From: an uncultured Croceitalea sp.
Lineage (GTDB): Bacteria; Bacteroidota; Bacteroidia; Flavobacteriales; Flavobacteriaceae
Assembly (NCBI GenBank): GCA_947495075.1
Contig: CANLXH010000002.1
Location: 1-64,000, forward strand
DNA: 64,000 nucleotides
Direction of reading: 5' to 3'
Shown: piece after piece, positions 8,633 to 18,313 of the stretch
Position numbering within the stretch: position 1 is the first letter of the stretch
Layout of the letters: each line of letters starts with the position of its first letter
Translations under genes and position numbers: made by a program
The notes under the pieces: generated by a model
Databases searched by the model: none
Told to the model about the DNA's origin: nothing
What the model saw: the letters and a program-made list of their open reading frames with translations, nothing else

Positions 8633-8833
8633 ATGGCAATTTTAAAAGTAATAGAAGTATTAGCAAATTCTGATAAAGGTTGGGAAGATGCAACTGCAAA
8701 AGCAGTAGCTCAAGCATCAAAATCGGTAAAAAATATCCGTTCTGTTTATTTAAACGAACAAAGTGCAACTGTAAATGATGGTAAAATTAGTGACTATCGT
8801 GTGAATGTTAAGATTACTTTTGAAGTAAAGTAA
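8633..8833 (+). CDS. Dodecin flavin-binding protein
   Basis: A 66-residue protein of the dodecin family, which assembles into hollow 12-mers that store or buffer flavins (FMN or riboflavin) in the cytoplasm. The sequence fits throughout: a first strand (AILKVIEVLANSDKGWEDA), a helix (TAKAVAQASKSVKNIRSVYL), and two more strands (SATVNDGKISDYRVNVKITFEV). The length is exactly that of the family. It is a small single gene with its own terminator 18 bases downstream and a possible promoter inside the end of the preceding gene. No flavin biosynthesis gene is close by. Confidence 0.92.
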   Translation: MAILKVIEVLANSDKGWEDATAKAVAQASKSVKNIRSVYLNEQSATVNDGKISDYRVNVKITFEVK

Positions 8834-8851
8834 AACATATCTAAAAGAAAT

Positions 8852-8878
8852 AGCGTCCATTTCAGGGCGCTTTTTTTA
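8852..8878 (+). terminator. Rho-independent terminator after dodecin
   Basis: A 7-bp GC-rich stem (8852-8858 with 8865-8871; agcgtcc/gggcgct with one wobble) and a 6-base loop lead into a run of seven T residues (8871-8877). It ends ten bases before the next ATG, so the following gene depends on read-through or a promoter that I cannot see. Confidence 0.75.
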
Positions 8879-8887
8879 TGTCAAAAA

Positions 8888-10993
8888 ATGAGAATGCAAA
8901 AATTAGCTCCAATAGCCTTAGTCTTATTGTTTTTATTGAACGGTTGTTCCCAAAAAAAAGAAGAAATGAGTCATAAATTTACCAATGCACTTATCAATGA
9001 AACTAGCCCATATTTACTGCAGCATGCTCATAATCCGGTAAATTGGGAAGCGTGGCATCCAGAGGTATTAGAAAAAGCTAGAAAAGAAAAGAAACTATTA
9101 TTAATTAGTATTGGTTATGCGGCTTGCCATTGGTGCCATGTAATGGAGCATGAATGTTTTGAAGATGAGGAAGTTGCTAAAATGATGAATGAAAACTTCA
9201 TCAATATTAAAATTGATCGTGAAGAACGCCCAGATGTTGATCAAATTTACATGGATGCTATTCAAATGATGTCTGGCAATGGAGGTTGGCCTTTAAATAT
9301 TGTAGCATTACCAGATGGAAAACCATTTTGGGGGGCTACCTATTTGCCTAAAGAAAGTTGGGTCAAATCTTTAAATCAGTTAACGGAACTTTATAAAACC
9401 GACCCAAATAAAATTATTGGATTTGCCAATGACCTTGAAAAAGGTATACAAGCAGTGAATCTGGTTGAAAATAAAGAAGATGCTGATTCTTATTCTATAA
9501 CACAGCTTAACAATGCAGTGGAAAACTGGTCTACTTATTTTGATACTTTTCTTGGAGGTTACAAGCGTGCTCCAAAATTTATGATGCCTAACAATATCGA
9601 CTTTCTATTGCATTATGGTACTTCACAAAATGATGAAGATGTTTTTGAATATGTGAATACCACACTCACTCGAATGGCGTATGGTGGAATTTTCGACCAT
9701 GTTGGTGGAGGTTTTTCTCGTTACTCAGTAGATACTAAATGGCATGTGCCTCACTTTGAAAAAATGTTGTATGACAATGGCCAACTAATAAGTTTATATT
9801 CAAAAGCTTTTGCAGTAACCAAAAATAAACTTTACAAAAAAGTAGCAGAAGAAAGTATTGCATTTGTATTGGAAGAGCTTGCAGATGAAAATGGCGGTTT
9901 CTATTCTTCTCTTGATGCCGATAGTTTAGATGAAAATGGCGAACTGGAAGAAGGTGCTTATTACGTTTGGAAAAGTGAAGAACTTAAATCCTTATTGAAA
10001 GACGATTTCGAAATATTTAAAGATTATTTCAACATCAATTCTTATGGTGAGTGGGAAGAAAATTATGTATTGATACGAGATAAATCTAAAGAAGAAATTG
10101 CTAAAAAACATAACCTGGCCATCAATGATTTAGAGCTTGTAATTGACAATAGTTTGAAACTCTTAAAAAAAGAAAGAGAAAAACGGGAAAAACCAAGGTT
10201 AGATGACAAAATACTTACTTCTTGGAACGGTCTAATGCTACAAGGTTTAGTTGATGCTTATCGTTACTTAGAAAATAGTACCTATCTGGAGTTAGCACTA
10301 AAAAATGCTTCGTTTATCCAAAAAGAAATGAAGAAGCCTGATGGAGGACTTTATAGAAATCATAAAAAAGGTAAAAGCAATATCAATGGGTTCTTAGAAG
10401 ATTATGCTTCTGTTATTGAAGCATATATTTCGCTTTACGAAGTCACTTTTGATATTAAATGGTTAGAAGAAGCACAAAAACTAACAGATTATAGCATTGA
10501 ACATTTTCAAGACTCCAACAGTAAGCTCTTTTACTTTACATCGGATGATGACGATTCATTAATTAGAAGAACTATAGAAACCAATGATAATGTTATTTCT
10601 GCTTCTAATTCTATTATGGGTAAAAACCTATTAAAATTACATAAGGTATATATAAACAAGGGCTATGGAGATTTAGCACATCAAATGCTCAAAAATATAC
10701 AAGGTAATTTTGACGAAAGTGCTCAAGGCTTCTCTAATTGGTTACATTTAGTACTTTATGAAAACCAGAATTTTTATGAGATAGCTATTGTAGGAAGTGA
10801 TTATAATAGTCTAGGCAAAGAACTGGCAAAAAGCTATTTACCCAATAGTATCTTGGTAGGTTCACCTAAAGAAGGTGCTATCGATTTGCTAAAAAATAGA
10901 TATAATGAGGGAGAAACCTTAATCTATGTCTGTATTGAAGGTACTTGCAAACTACCTGTACAAACTACAGAACAAGTGTTAAAACAACTATGA
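8888..10993 (+). CDS. DUF255 thioredoxin-like / glycosidase-fold lipoprotein (YyaL / SPATA20 family)
   Basis: A 701-residue protein. Residues 1-19 are a lipoprotein signal with the lipobox LLNGC (Cys20). The DUF255 thioredoxin-like domain follows, with ACHWCHVM holding Cys80 and Cys83 in the position of a redox CxxC. The rest is an alpha/alpha barrel resembling six-hairpin glycosidases. The family includes Bacillus YyaL and human SPATA20; its reaction is not established. The lipoprotein signal puts this member outside the cytoplasmic membrane, whereas many homologues are cytosolic. The stop codon overlaps the mscS start (ATGA), so the two are co-translated. Confidence 0.85.
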   Translation: MRMQKLAPIALVLLFLLNGCSQKKEEMSHKFTNALINETSPYLLQHAHNPVNWEAWHPEVLEKARKEKKLLLISIGYAACHWCHVMEHECFEDEEVAKMMNENFINIKIDREERPDVDQIYMDAIQMMSGNGGWPLNIVALPDGKPFWGATYLPKESWVKSLNQLTELYKTDPNKIIGFANDLEKGIQAVNLVENKEDADSYSITQLNNAVENWSTYFDTFLGGYKRAPKFMMPNNIDFLLHYGTSQNDEDVFEYVNTTLTRMAYGGIFDHVGGGFSRYSVDTKWHVPHFEKMLYDNGQLISLYSKAFAVTKNKLYKKVAEESIAFVLEELADENGGFYSSLDADSLDENGELEEGAYYVWKSEELKSLLKDDFEIFKDYFNINSYGEWEENYVLIRDKSKEEIAKKHNLAINDLELVIDNSLKLLKKEREKREKPRLDDKILTSWNGLMLQGLVDAYRYLENSTYLELALKNASFIQKEMKKPDGGLYRNHKKGKSNINGFLEDYASVIEAYISLYEVTFDIKWLEEAQKLTDYSIEHFQDSNSKLFYFTSDDDDSLIRRTIETNDNVISASNSIMGKNLLKLHKVYINKGYGDLAHQMLKNIQGNFDESAQGFSNWLHLVLYENQNFYEIAIVGSDYNSLGKELAKSYLPNSILVGSPKEGAIDLLKNRYNEGETLIYVCIEGTCKLPVQTTEQVLKQL

Positions 10994-11811
10994 AAGAACT
11001 AACAGATTTACAGGCTCATTTAGACAATGCTATAGATTGGATTTGGAAGTTATTACCCAATTTAGTTTTAGCAATTATATTACTCATTATTGGTCTATGG
11101 GTGGTCAAATTTTTAAACCGAATGGTTCGTAAGTTTTTTGAAAGGAAAGACTACGACCAAACTTTAGAAACATTCTTACAGAGTTTTATTAGCATCACAC
11201 TAAAAATTACCCTATTTGTACTTGTAGTAACTCAATTAGGAGTTAAAACATCTTCTTTAGTTGCAATGTTAGGAGCGGCTGGTTTAGCTATAGGACTTGC
11301 GTTACAGGGTTCTTTAGCAAATTTTGCTGGTGGTGTTCTAATTTTATTGTTTAAACCCTTTAAAGTTGGTGATTTTATCTCTGCGCAGGGTGTTGACGGT
11401 ACTGTAAAGGAAATTTCAATTTTCAATACCAAGTTAACTACTTTTGGCAACCAATTAGCAATTGTTCCAAACGGTCAACTATCAAACGGCAATGTTATAA
11501 ATTATAATGCAGAACCAATAAGAAGAGATAACTATGTTGTTGGTATTGGTTATGGATCTAACATTAAAACTGCAAAAGAAATTTTACTGCAGCTATGTGC
11601 AGACAACGATGTCATTTTAAAGGAGCCAGCTCCAGAGGTTTATGTAGGTTCTTTAGGCGACAGCTCTGTGAATATTTCATTGCGATTCTGGGCTAAGAAC
11701 GAGGATTTTTGGCAGGCAAAGTTTTATGTACACGAAGAATCTAAACTACGATTTGATGATGCAGGAATCGAAATTCCATTTCCGCAACGCGTTATGCATA
11801 GTGCTAAATAA
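10990..11811 (+). CDS. MscS-type mechanosensitive channel
   Basis: I take the ATG at 10990, which overlaps the preceding stop as ATGA and gives a 273-residue protein. An earlier in-frame ATG at 10945 would lie deep in the upstream gene. The protein has three predicted membrane helices (about residues 17-40, 60-80 and 85-112). The third is the pore helix with the Gly/Ala pattern [22 protein letters not shown] beta domain ([31 protein letters not shown]) and a C-terminal alpha/beta domain ending in [11 protein letters not shown] follow. The channel opens under membrane tension to release solutes on hypo-osmotic shock. It ends two bases from the convergent tsaB stop. Confidence 0.93.
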   Translation: MKELTDLQAHLDNAIDWIWKLLPNLVLAIILLIIGLWVVKFLNRMVRKFFERKDYDQTLETFLQSFISITLKITLFVLVVTQLGVKTSSLVAMLGAAGLAIGLALQGSLANFAGGVLILLFKPFKVGDFISAQGVDGTVKEISIFNTKLTTFGNQLAIVPNGQLSNGNVINYNAEPIRRDNYVVGIGYGSNIKTAKEILLQLCADNDVILKEPAPEVYVGSLGDSSVNISLRFWAKNEDFWQAKFYVHEESKLRFDDAGIEIPFPQRVMHSAK

Positions 11812-11813
11812 TA

Positions 11814-12488
11814 TTATGCTTTTTTAGTTTGAAGGATAAAGTCCTTTAAGTAATAAGGTTCAAAGTAAGCCACATCTTCAAAGTCGCTTACTTCAAATTT
11901 TTTATGTGCAATTCTAGCCATTTCTTTTGCAGAAGGAAAAGCTTCTTTATAAAATTGGAAATTTGAATACTCTAAAATTTCTTCACATTTCTCAGCTCCG
12001 CTTCCAATAATGTGAACTTTTTTAAAGTCTAAGTATTCTTTAAAAGAATTTTTATCTATAATCTCAGCTTTGGTAGTTCTAATTTCTTTATGATTATCAT
12101 CAAACACACAAGAATAGACTTCCATTCTTCTTGCATCTAAAACAGGAATAATAACCTCATCCAATCCAACCTGAATTTGATTGGCCATACTCTCTAAAGT
12201 CGGAACAGAAATTAGTGGTAAATCCAATGAAAAACATAGCCCCTTAGCAGCAGAAACGCCTATTCGAAGCCCGGTATATGAACCTGGTCCCTTACTTACT
12301 GCTATGGCATCCATGTCTGAAAATGATAAAGAAGCCTCTTTCAAGGCTTCTTCTATAAATATGTGCAATTGCTCAGCATGTGAATAATTAGGAGTATTCT
12401 CTTCTTTAACACTTATTAGCTCCCCATCCACAGAAACACTAACAGAACAATTTGTAGTTGCAGTTTCTAAGTTTATTATTTTGACCAT
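11814..12488 (-). CDS. tsaB: tRNA threonylcarbamoyladenosine protein TsaB
   Basis: A 224-residue member of the ASKHA fold family. TsaB partners TsaD and TsaE in making the t6A37 modification of ANN-decoding tRNAs in the cytoplasm. Visible signatures are the start IINLETATTNCSVSV, HAEQLH near residue 42, and KGPGSYTGLRIGVSAAKGL near residues 65-83. Like other TsaB proteins it lacks the metal-binding histidine pair of TsaD. It is the last gene of the efflux operon, 19 bases after tolC. That linkage looks positional rather than functional. Confidence 0.93.
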   Translation of the reverse strand: MVKIINLETATTNCSVSVSVDGELISVKEENTPNYSHAEQLHIFIEEALKEASLSFSDMDAIAVSKGPGSYTGLRIGVSAAKGLCFSLDLPLISVPTLESMANQIQVGLDEVIIPVLDARRMEVYSCVFDDNHKEIRTTKAEIIDKNSFKEYLDFKKVHIIGSGAEKCEEILEYSNFQFYKEAFPSAKEMARIAHKKFEVSDFEDVAYFEPYYLKDFILQTKKA

Positions 12489-12507
12489 AATGACCGTAAA
12501 GATAACT

Positions 12508-13833
12508 CTAGTTCAACGAAAGTGGAATACCAAAGTAGAACTCCAATATTTTTAGTCTAAAAATATAGTCATATTTTGTTCTAACAACGCTAGCCTCTGC
12601 ATTATCTAAACGAGATTGTGCTTGACTAAAATCAAAAGAATTCATCAAACCAACATTAAAACGTTCTTTTGCATAATCGTAAGCAAGTTTACGTGCCTCC
12701 AATGTTTTCTCTGCTGCTTCATAGGCTTTAAGAAAAGTGGTAACATCCACATAAGATTGTTGTATATTAGTTTCTAACTCTAACTTCTGTTGGTCTAACC
12801 GAATTTTAGAAATATCAACATTAATCTTTGCTCGTTTTACATTATTTCTAGCGTTCCAACCATTAAAAATTGGAACGTTTAATTGTGCTCCATAAGAAAT
12901 ACCATCAAAAATATACAGCTGATCAAAAAATCCTCCTAGCGGAGTATTTTGATCCGAATATCTAGTATTATAATTAAAGAACCCTGCTATAGTTGGATAT
13001 CTTGCCCCTTTAGAAATTTCCAAATCTTTAGTTGCTAAATCGACATTTGCTTCTGAAAACTTAATATCATTTCTAAAACCCAAAGCTTTATCAAAAATTA
13101 CTTTGGGAGAGTTACTTAGGATATCAGAAACTGGGATATCAAAAGATTCTTCAGCAATATCAAAATTTTCATAATCTGTTATTTGCAATAATTGTGCGAG
13201 ATTTATTTTTGAAATTAAAACTAAGCTTTCTCCATTAACAACTTGCTGTTCCTGAGTTGCCGCTGTGGCTTCAATTTCTAATAAATCTCCTCTTGGAGAT
13301 ACTCCAGATTCCACAAGTTCACGCGTACGTTTTAAATCTTGTTCAGTTACTGCATATTGCGCTTCAGATACCTTAAGAGCTTCTTTATTAGACAGTACTT
13401 GTAAATAAGCATTTGCCACATTTAATCTAATATCATCTTTTATATCATCTAAACGATATTGATTGGCTATTCCATTTAATCTAGCTCTCTGGATTCTTTT
13501 AAAGTTACGAAGACCATCAAATAATGTCAAATTAGAACTTAATCCACCACTTACATTAAAAATAGTGTTAGTAGTTGGTGCATTTGTTGCTGGGTTAAAA
13601 GAAAGACCTGTATTTGAAGAAACCGTTGCTGACCCATTCAAATTTGGAATTAGTGCTCCAATTGCATCAGATTCATCAATTTTTGCGTTTTCTAAATCCA
13701 GTTCAAACTGTTCAACGGTTAGGTTATTATCAACAGCATAGGCCACACATTCTTCAAGTGTCCATTTCTTCATTTGTCCATTGACGGAAAATAAAAATCC
13801 TATGATTAGTAGTAAGGTTAACTTATGTCTCAT
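12508..13833 (-). CDS. TolC-family outer membrane efflux protein
   Basis: A 441-residue outer membrane channel with signal peptide MRHKLTLLLIIGFLFSVNG. It starts with the usual WTLEECVAYAVDNNLTV segment and contains two structural repeats of long helices. The DPSQAxxRLxxAE-like pattern appears as FSQAQSRLDNAEASV near the C-terminus, where TolC repeats often carry it. It forms the outer membrane exit duct for the adaptor and permease genes directly upstream. It is the only TolC in an operon with two adaptors. The gap to the adaptor gene upstream is 39 bases. Confidence 0.92.
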   Translation of the reverse strand: MRHKLTLLLIIGFLFSVNGQMKKWTLEECVAYAVDNNLTVEQFELDLENAKIDESDAIGALIPNLNGSATVSSNTGLSFNPATNAPTTNTIFNVSGGLSSNLTLFDGLRNFKRIQRARLNGIANQYRLDDIKDDIRLNVANAYLQVLSNKEALKVSEAQYAVTEQDLKRTRELVESGVSPRGDLLEIEATAATQEQQVVNGESLVLISKINLAQLLQITDYENFDIAEESFDIPVSDILSNSPKVIFDKALGFRNDIKFSEANVDLATKDLEISKGARYPTIAGFFNYNTRYSDQNTPLGGFFDQLYIFDGISYGAQLNVPIFNGWNARNNVKRAKINVDISKIRLDQQKLELETNIQQSYVDVTTFLKAYEAAEKTLEARKLAYDYAKERFNVGLMNSFDFSQAQSRLDNAEASVVRTKYDYIFRLKILEFYFGIPLSLN

Positions 13834-13872
13834 TCGTTTTTTGATTTTTTTGGTTAAATTATTGGTGGTTAA

Positions 13873-14985
13873 TTACGAGTCGTCGTCACTTCTCTTTTCA
13901 AGTCTATTCCAAACTTTAATTTTGTCTTCTTCATTAATCCCTGAAACTATCTCAACATCAATACCATCACTAACACCTAATTCGACTTCTTTTCTTTCAA
14001 ACTTATTCTCTCCAACTTCAACTTCAACATATGGTTTTTGAGTTTCTTTATCAAACTGCAACAAAGCTTCTTTTATAGCTAGTACATCTTTCTTTTCATC
14101 TAAAACGATAGATGCATTTGCACTATATCCAGCCCTAACATAGATACTATCATTGACTTCTAAATCTCCTTCAATTTTGAATTGAACTGCTCCTTCTTGC
14201 TCCACACCTTTTGGAGCAATAAACTTTAATTTGGCACTAAATTTATCTTTTTCTAATGCTCCTAAACTAATTTCTAGAGGCATTCCTACATTTAATTTAC
14301 CTACTTCTGCTTCATCCACTTCTCCTTCAAACACCATTCTGGTCATATCAGCAATAGTAGCTACTGTAGTACCATCATTAAAGTTATTACTTTGGATTAC
14401 TTGATCACCTTCTTCTACTGGAATCTCAAGAATTGTACCTGAAACGGTAGCTCTTATATTAGTATTTGCGCTTGAAGACCCACCAGCAGAACCTCTCCTG
14501 ATAATTTGATAATCTGCTCTAGAATTCTTTAATTCTTGCTCTGCTTGACTAAACGTCAAAGCCAAATTATTAAAATCTTGACTGGAAATTACGCCCTTAT
14601 CAAAAAGGGTTTTGTTTCTATCATACTCTATCTTAGCATTGTTCAAAGCTAATTCTGCATTTCTAACGCGACCTGCTGATTGATTTAAAGCTTGCTCATT
14701 TGGCACAACTTTAATTACGGCAATTAAATCTCCAGCTTTTACTTCAACACCTTCTTCTAGGTAGACTTTTTCTATAATTCCTGAAATCTGAGGCTTAATA
14801 TTAATCTCATCTTCTGGTATTACTTTACCCGTAACAATTACCTTATTGACAATGTCTTTCTTCTCTATTTTTTCTGTCTCGTAGAGCTTAGTTGGAGTGC
14901 TATTTTGTTTCAAAAAATAGACTATGGCAAATAGTATCCCTATGCATACCGCTCCAATTAATCCATATTTTAAGTACTTTTTCAT
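13873..14985 (-). CDS. Periplasmic adaptor of a MacA/HlyD-type efflux pump (copy 2)
   Basis: A 370-residue membrane-fusion protein with one N-terminal membrane helix (about residues 8-25). The order of parts is typical: lipoyl/barrel-sandwich half (IKPQISGIIEKVYLEEGVEV), a helical hairpin (about 100-160), the second lipoyl half (IRATVSGTILEIPVEEGDQV), a beta barrel, and a membrane-proximal domain. It bridges the MacB-type permeases and TolC. It has the same length as the other adaptor in this operon (18314-19426) and shares long strings with it, including ATVSG near the middle and EDKIKVWN near the end, so the two are paralogues. Confidence 0.92.
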   Translation of the reverse strand: MKKYLKYGLIGAVCIGILFAIVYFLKQNSTPTKLYETEKIEKKDIVNKVIVTGKVIPEDEINIKPQISGIIEKVYLEEGVEVKAGDLIAVIKVVPNEQALNQSAGRVRNAELALNNAKIEYDRNKTLFDKGVISSQDFNNLALTFSQAEQELKNSRADYQIIRRGSAGGSSSANTNIRATVSGTILEIPVEEGDQVIQSNNFNDGTTVATIADMTRMVFEGEVDEAEVGKLNVGMPLEISLGALEKDKFSAKLKFIAPKGVEQEGAVQFKIEGDLEVNDSIYVRAGYSANASIVLDEKKDVLAIKEALLQFDKETQKPYVEVEVGENKFERKEVELGVSDGIDVEIVSGINEEDKIKVWNRLEKRSDDDS

Positions 14986-15027
14986 TATTTACGTAGTTTG
15001 ATTGTTATTTAATTTTTATGTCTCTCG

Positions 15028-16284
15028 TTATTCTTCTCTTAATGCTTCAATTGGTCTAATTCTAATTGCTCTATTTGCTGGTATTAAACCAATCAATACA
15101 CTTAATGTTACCATTAGTAAAAAGGATATTGTAAACTGTGGTATACTTACCATAGGTTTTACAAAGGGGAAATCATCACCACTACCCCATAAAGAGTTTG
15201 CGATTGCTAAAAACCCAACTGAAATAGCAAATCCAATAAGTCCTGCAAACGCAGTCAAAACAATAGCTTCAACAACTATCTGCCTCTTAACTACTTTAGG
15301 AGTCGCACCAAGTGCCCTTCTTACTCCAATCTCTTTTGTACGCTCCTTAACTGTTATTAATAATATATTACTAATAGCTATTACTCCCGCTAATAATGTA
15401 AACATGCCTACGAAGAAAGAAAAACCTTTTAGCACCCCAGTGAATGCAGATATATTGTTAAAGATTTCTGACATGTCAAAACTACCAATAGCCCTTTCAT
15501 CATCTGGATGGATATTATATTTTTGTTTGAGTATATCTTTAATCTGTTTTTCAACAAAAGTAACTTTAGTTGTAGGTTCTACTGCAATTGCCATCCAACC
15601 CATTCTATCACCAGAATTAAAGGCTTTTTGAAAAGTAGTAAATGGAATGAAAACCGCATTTTCACCATCTATATTAATGTTATTATTGGGTTTAAATATT
15701 CCTACTACTGAAAAGAAAATTCCATTAATACGAATATCTTGACCTATGGCTTTTTCTCCTTTTTCAAATAATAGCTTATAAGTTTCCTCTCCTATAACAC
15801 AAACTTTTTTAGACTCTTTAATATCAGTGTTATTTAAAAAACGACCTTCAACTAGCTTCTTTTTAGTAATATTATCAATCTCAGGATAATCTCCATATAC
15901 TGCAGATCCACTTGTCTGGCCCTTTCTATAGACTGAAACAATACCTCTATGGCTACCCAATTCTATGCGGGGCGCTAAAACTTCAATTTCAGGTATTTGC
16001 TTTTTTAAAATATCTGCGTCTTCTATCTTATATCTAATTCTTCTACCTCTTTCAAAACCTTTGTATGGTTCTGAAGTTGATTGTCCCCATACAAAAAGAC
16101 TATTTGAAGCTGTTCCTGCAAAAACTTTGTCAAAACCATTGCTCATACCATTAGCAGATCCTAGTAAAAGAACTAGAATAATCATTGCGAAAATGACTCC
16201 TAACATGGTTAAAAATGTACGAAACATATTTTTCCCAAGTGTATGGAAAATCTCTACCCATAAATCCTTATCAAATAACCACAT
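15028..16284 (-). CDS. MacB-type ABC transporter permease (module 2, second permease)
   Basis: A 418-residue permease with the FtsX/MacB layout. An N-terminal membrane helix (FRTFLTMLGVIFAMIILVLLL) is followed by a large periplasmic core (about residues 45-270), and then three membrane helices with the conserved cytoplasmic motif VKERTKEIGVRRALGATPK. It has no ATPase domain of its own, unlike E. coli MacB. It most resembles the permease at 19497-20756 (ANGMSNGF/GKGLENGI, GRR after the first core strand, HPDDERAIG in the core). Two bases separate it from the preceding permease, which is probably its heterodimer partner. Confidence 0.92.
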   Translation of the reverse strand: MWLFDKDLWVEIFHTLGKNMFRTFLTMLGVIFAMIILVLLLGSANGMSNGFDKVFAGTASNSLFVWGQSTSEPYKGFERGRRIRYKIEDADILKKQIPEIEVLAPRIELGSHRGIVSVYRKGQTSGSAVYGDYPEIDNITKKKLVEGRFLNNTDIKESKKVCVIGEETYKLLFEKGEKAIGQDIRINGIFFSVVGIFKPNNNINIDGENAVFIPFTTFQKAFNSGDRMGWMAIAVEPTTKVTFVEKQIKDILKQKYNIHPDDERAIGSFDMSEIFNNISAFTGVLKGFSFFVGMFTLLAGVIAISNILLITVKERTKEIGVRRALGATPKVVKRQIVVEAIVLTAFAGLIGFAISVGFLAIANSLWGSGDDFPFVKPMVSIPQFTISFLLMVTLSVLIGLIPANRAIRIRPIEALREE

Positions 16285-16286
16285 AT

Positions 16287-17516
16287 CTATTTATCGCTAA
16301 GTGCTACTATTGGTTTAACATTCGCTGCTTTTATCGCCGGCAGCAATCCAGCTAAAACCCCTGCTATTACTAAAATGATAGTAGCTGTAATAACCGTTGA
16401 AATTCTTACAGAGGGGTTGCTAAACGCTGGTGTTTCTATACTGGGTCCTATTAGTGAAAGTATAAGCCATGCAAAAAGCAAACCTATAAATCCTGAAAGG
16501 GTAGTGATAAACGTAGATTCAAGTAAAACTAAATTAACTATTTGTCTCGGTCTAGCACCTAACGCTTTTCTAACCCCAAATTCCTTTGTTCTTTCTTTTA
16601 TGGTAAAAACCATAATATTACCAATACCAACAATACCAGCTATTAAGATTAAGCTACCTACGACTATACCTATTACTTTTAAAACTGTAGTAAAGCTGCT
16701 TATATCATCAAAAGCCTGTGCATAATTCCAAACATTAATTCCAGATTGATCTTCAGGAGAAACTTTTTGTCTTCTTTTCATCAAATCTTCTAAACGTCCA
16801 GAAAATTCCAGAGCTTTGCTTAAGTCGTATGTAGGATTGTATGTAAGTGCGATTTGGTTTATGTTGTTTGTATTACCATAAATACGTTGATATGTTGATA
16901 GTGGGGCATAAATTCTTCGTTCTGCATTATCATCTCCCTCATCTATGAAAATACCTATAATTCTAAATGTAAGACCATTTAATTCTGCAAATTTACCGAT
17001 AGGATTTTCGTTCTTAAATAAATCTTCAGCAACCTTTCTACCTATTATGGCCACTTTGGCTTTATTAGTGAAATCGACTTCATTAAAATACCTGCCATCT
17101 GTTATAATAGTCTTTTCAATTATTTGAAATTCTGGATGAACAGCTTGAACAGGATAAGAACCTGTTTCACTCTTATATCTCGCAGTAGTATTTGTAAAAT
17201 AGCGCCCACTAATATATTCTATATCCTCTGGAAAGCTTTGCCTAACATATTCAAAATCTTCATTGGTAAGTTGTATTCTTCTTCCAGCTTCAAAACCCGC
17301 ATAAGCTTTAGAAGTAGTTCCAGGTCGTATAAAAATAGAATTTGTCGCGTCGTCGTTAAATTGACCTGTAAATCCATTTTGCATACCATTAACTGAAGCA
17401 AGCAACATTACTAAAATAAAGATTGCCCAACCTACAGAAAAACCCGTTAAGAATGTCCTAAGCTTATTTTTCTTGATAGTATTGAAAATCTCTTGCCAAA
17501 TATCTCTATCAAACAT
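16287..17516 (-). CDS. MacB-type ABC transporter permease (module 2, first permease)
   Basis: A 409-residue permease with one N-terminal helix (LRTFLTGFSVGWAIFILVMLL), a MacB periplasmic core and three C-terminal helices around IKERTKEFGVRKALGARPR. Its start ATGTTTGATAG overlaps the stop of the ATPase gene by 8 bases, so expression is coupled to the ATPase. It begins MFDRDIWQEIFNTIKKNKLRTFL, closely like the permease at 20759-22009, which marks it as that gene's paralogue. It presumably pairs with the permease at 15028-16284. Confidence 0.92.
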   Translation of the reverse strand: MFDRDIWQEIFNTIKKNKLRTFLTGFSVGWAIFILVMLLASVNGMQNGFTGQFNDDATNSIFIRPGTTSKAYAGFEAGRRIQLTNEDFEYVRQSFPEDIEYISGRYFTNTTARYKSETGSYPVQAVHPEFQIIEKTIITDGRYFNEVDFTNKAKVAIIGRKVAEDLFKNENPIGKFAELNGLTFRIIGIFIDEGDDNAERRIYAPLSTYQRIYGNTNNINQIALTYNPTYDLSKALEFSGRLEDLMKRRQKVSPEDQSGINVWNYAQAFDDISSFTTVLKVIGIVVGSLILIAGIVGIGNIMVFTIKERTKEFGVRKALGARPRQIVNLVLLESTFITTLSGFIGLLFAWLILSLIGPSIETPAFSNPSVRISTVITATIILVIAGVLAGLLPAIKAANVKPIVALSDK

Positions 17517-18210
17517 ACTGTTCGGCTCTTACTTGTTCTACTTTTTTATCTTCAACTATAACACCATCTTTAAGGTGTACTATACGTTTACACATTTCTG
17601 CGATATCTGGTTCATGGGTTACTACCAAAATAGTATTCCCTTCATCATTAATTTTTTGGATCAAATCCATAACTTCATAAGAAGTTTTACTATCTAAAGC
17701 ACCAGTCGGCTCATCTGCCAATAATACTTTTGGCTCTGCAGCCATAGCCCTTGCAATAGCCACACGTTGTTTTTGACCACCTGAAAGTTCACTAGGTAAA
17801 TGAGTAGCCCATTCTTTAAGACCTACTTGATCCAAGTATTTCAGGGATTTTTCTTGTCTCTCTTTCCTATTTACTTTTTGGTAATACAGAGGTAATGCAA
17901 CATTTTCCATTGCATTCTTGTAGTTAATAAGGTTAAAGGATTGAAAAACAAAACCCAAAAATTTATTTCTGTATTGGGCTGCTTTAGTCTCGTTTAAATC
18001 TTTAATTGGAACATTATCTAAATTATATTCTCCAGAATCAGCACCATCTAACATCCCAAGAATATTCAACAATGTCGATTTACCAGAACCAGAGGATCCC
18101 ATAATGGCCACTAATTCTCCCTCTTCTACCGAAAAATTTATTCCTTTTAAAACGTGGAGGGAATTGCTTCCCATTTTATAAGATTTATGAAGATTTTTGA
18201 TTTCTATCAT
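17509..18210 (-). CDS. ABC transporter ATPase of the MacB/LolD class
   Basis: A 233-residue cytoplasmic ATPase with Walker A GSSGSGKST, Q-loop VFQSFNL, signature LSGGQKQR, Walker B VLLADEPTGALD and the switch His in VTHEP. These features match the LolD/MacB/FtsE class, which works with FtsX-type permeases by mechanotransmission. It is the only ATPase in the operon and sits between the two permease-adaptor modules. It follows adaptor copy 1 by about 100 bases and overlaps the next permease by 8 bases. It probably serves both permease pairs. Confidence 0.94.
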   Translation of the reverse strand: MIEIKNLHKSYKMGSNSLHVLKGINFSVEEGELVAIMGSSGSGKSTLLNILGMLDGADSGEYNLDNVPIKDLNETKAAQYRNKFLGFVFQSFNLINYKNAMENVALPLYYQKVNRKERQEKSLKYLDQVGLKEWATHLPSELSGGQKQRVAIARAMAAEPKVLLADEPTGALDSKTSYEVMDLIQKINDEGNTILVVTHEPDIAEMCKRIVHLKDGVIVEDKKVEQVRAEQYV

Positions 18211-18313
18211 GATGATTGGTTTGTTAGCTATACAGCATTATGTAATCCTGTTTCAATAGGACTTACAAGTTGTTATTTTGTTACAAGAAAAGTTAAAAAA
18301 TTTTGTTAAAAGG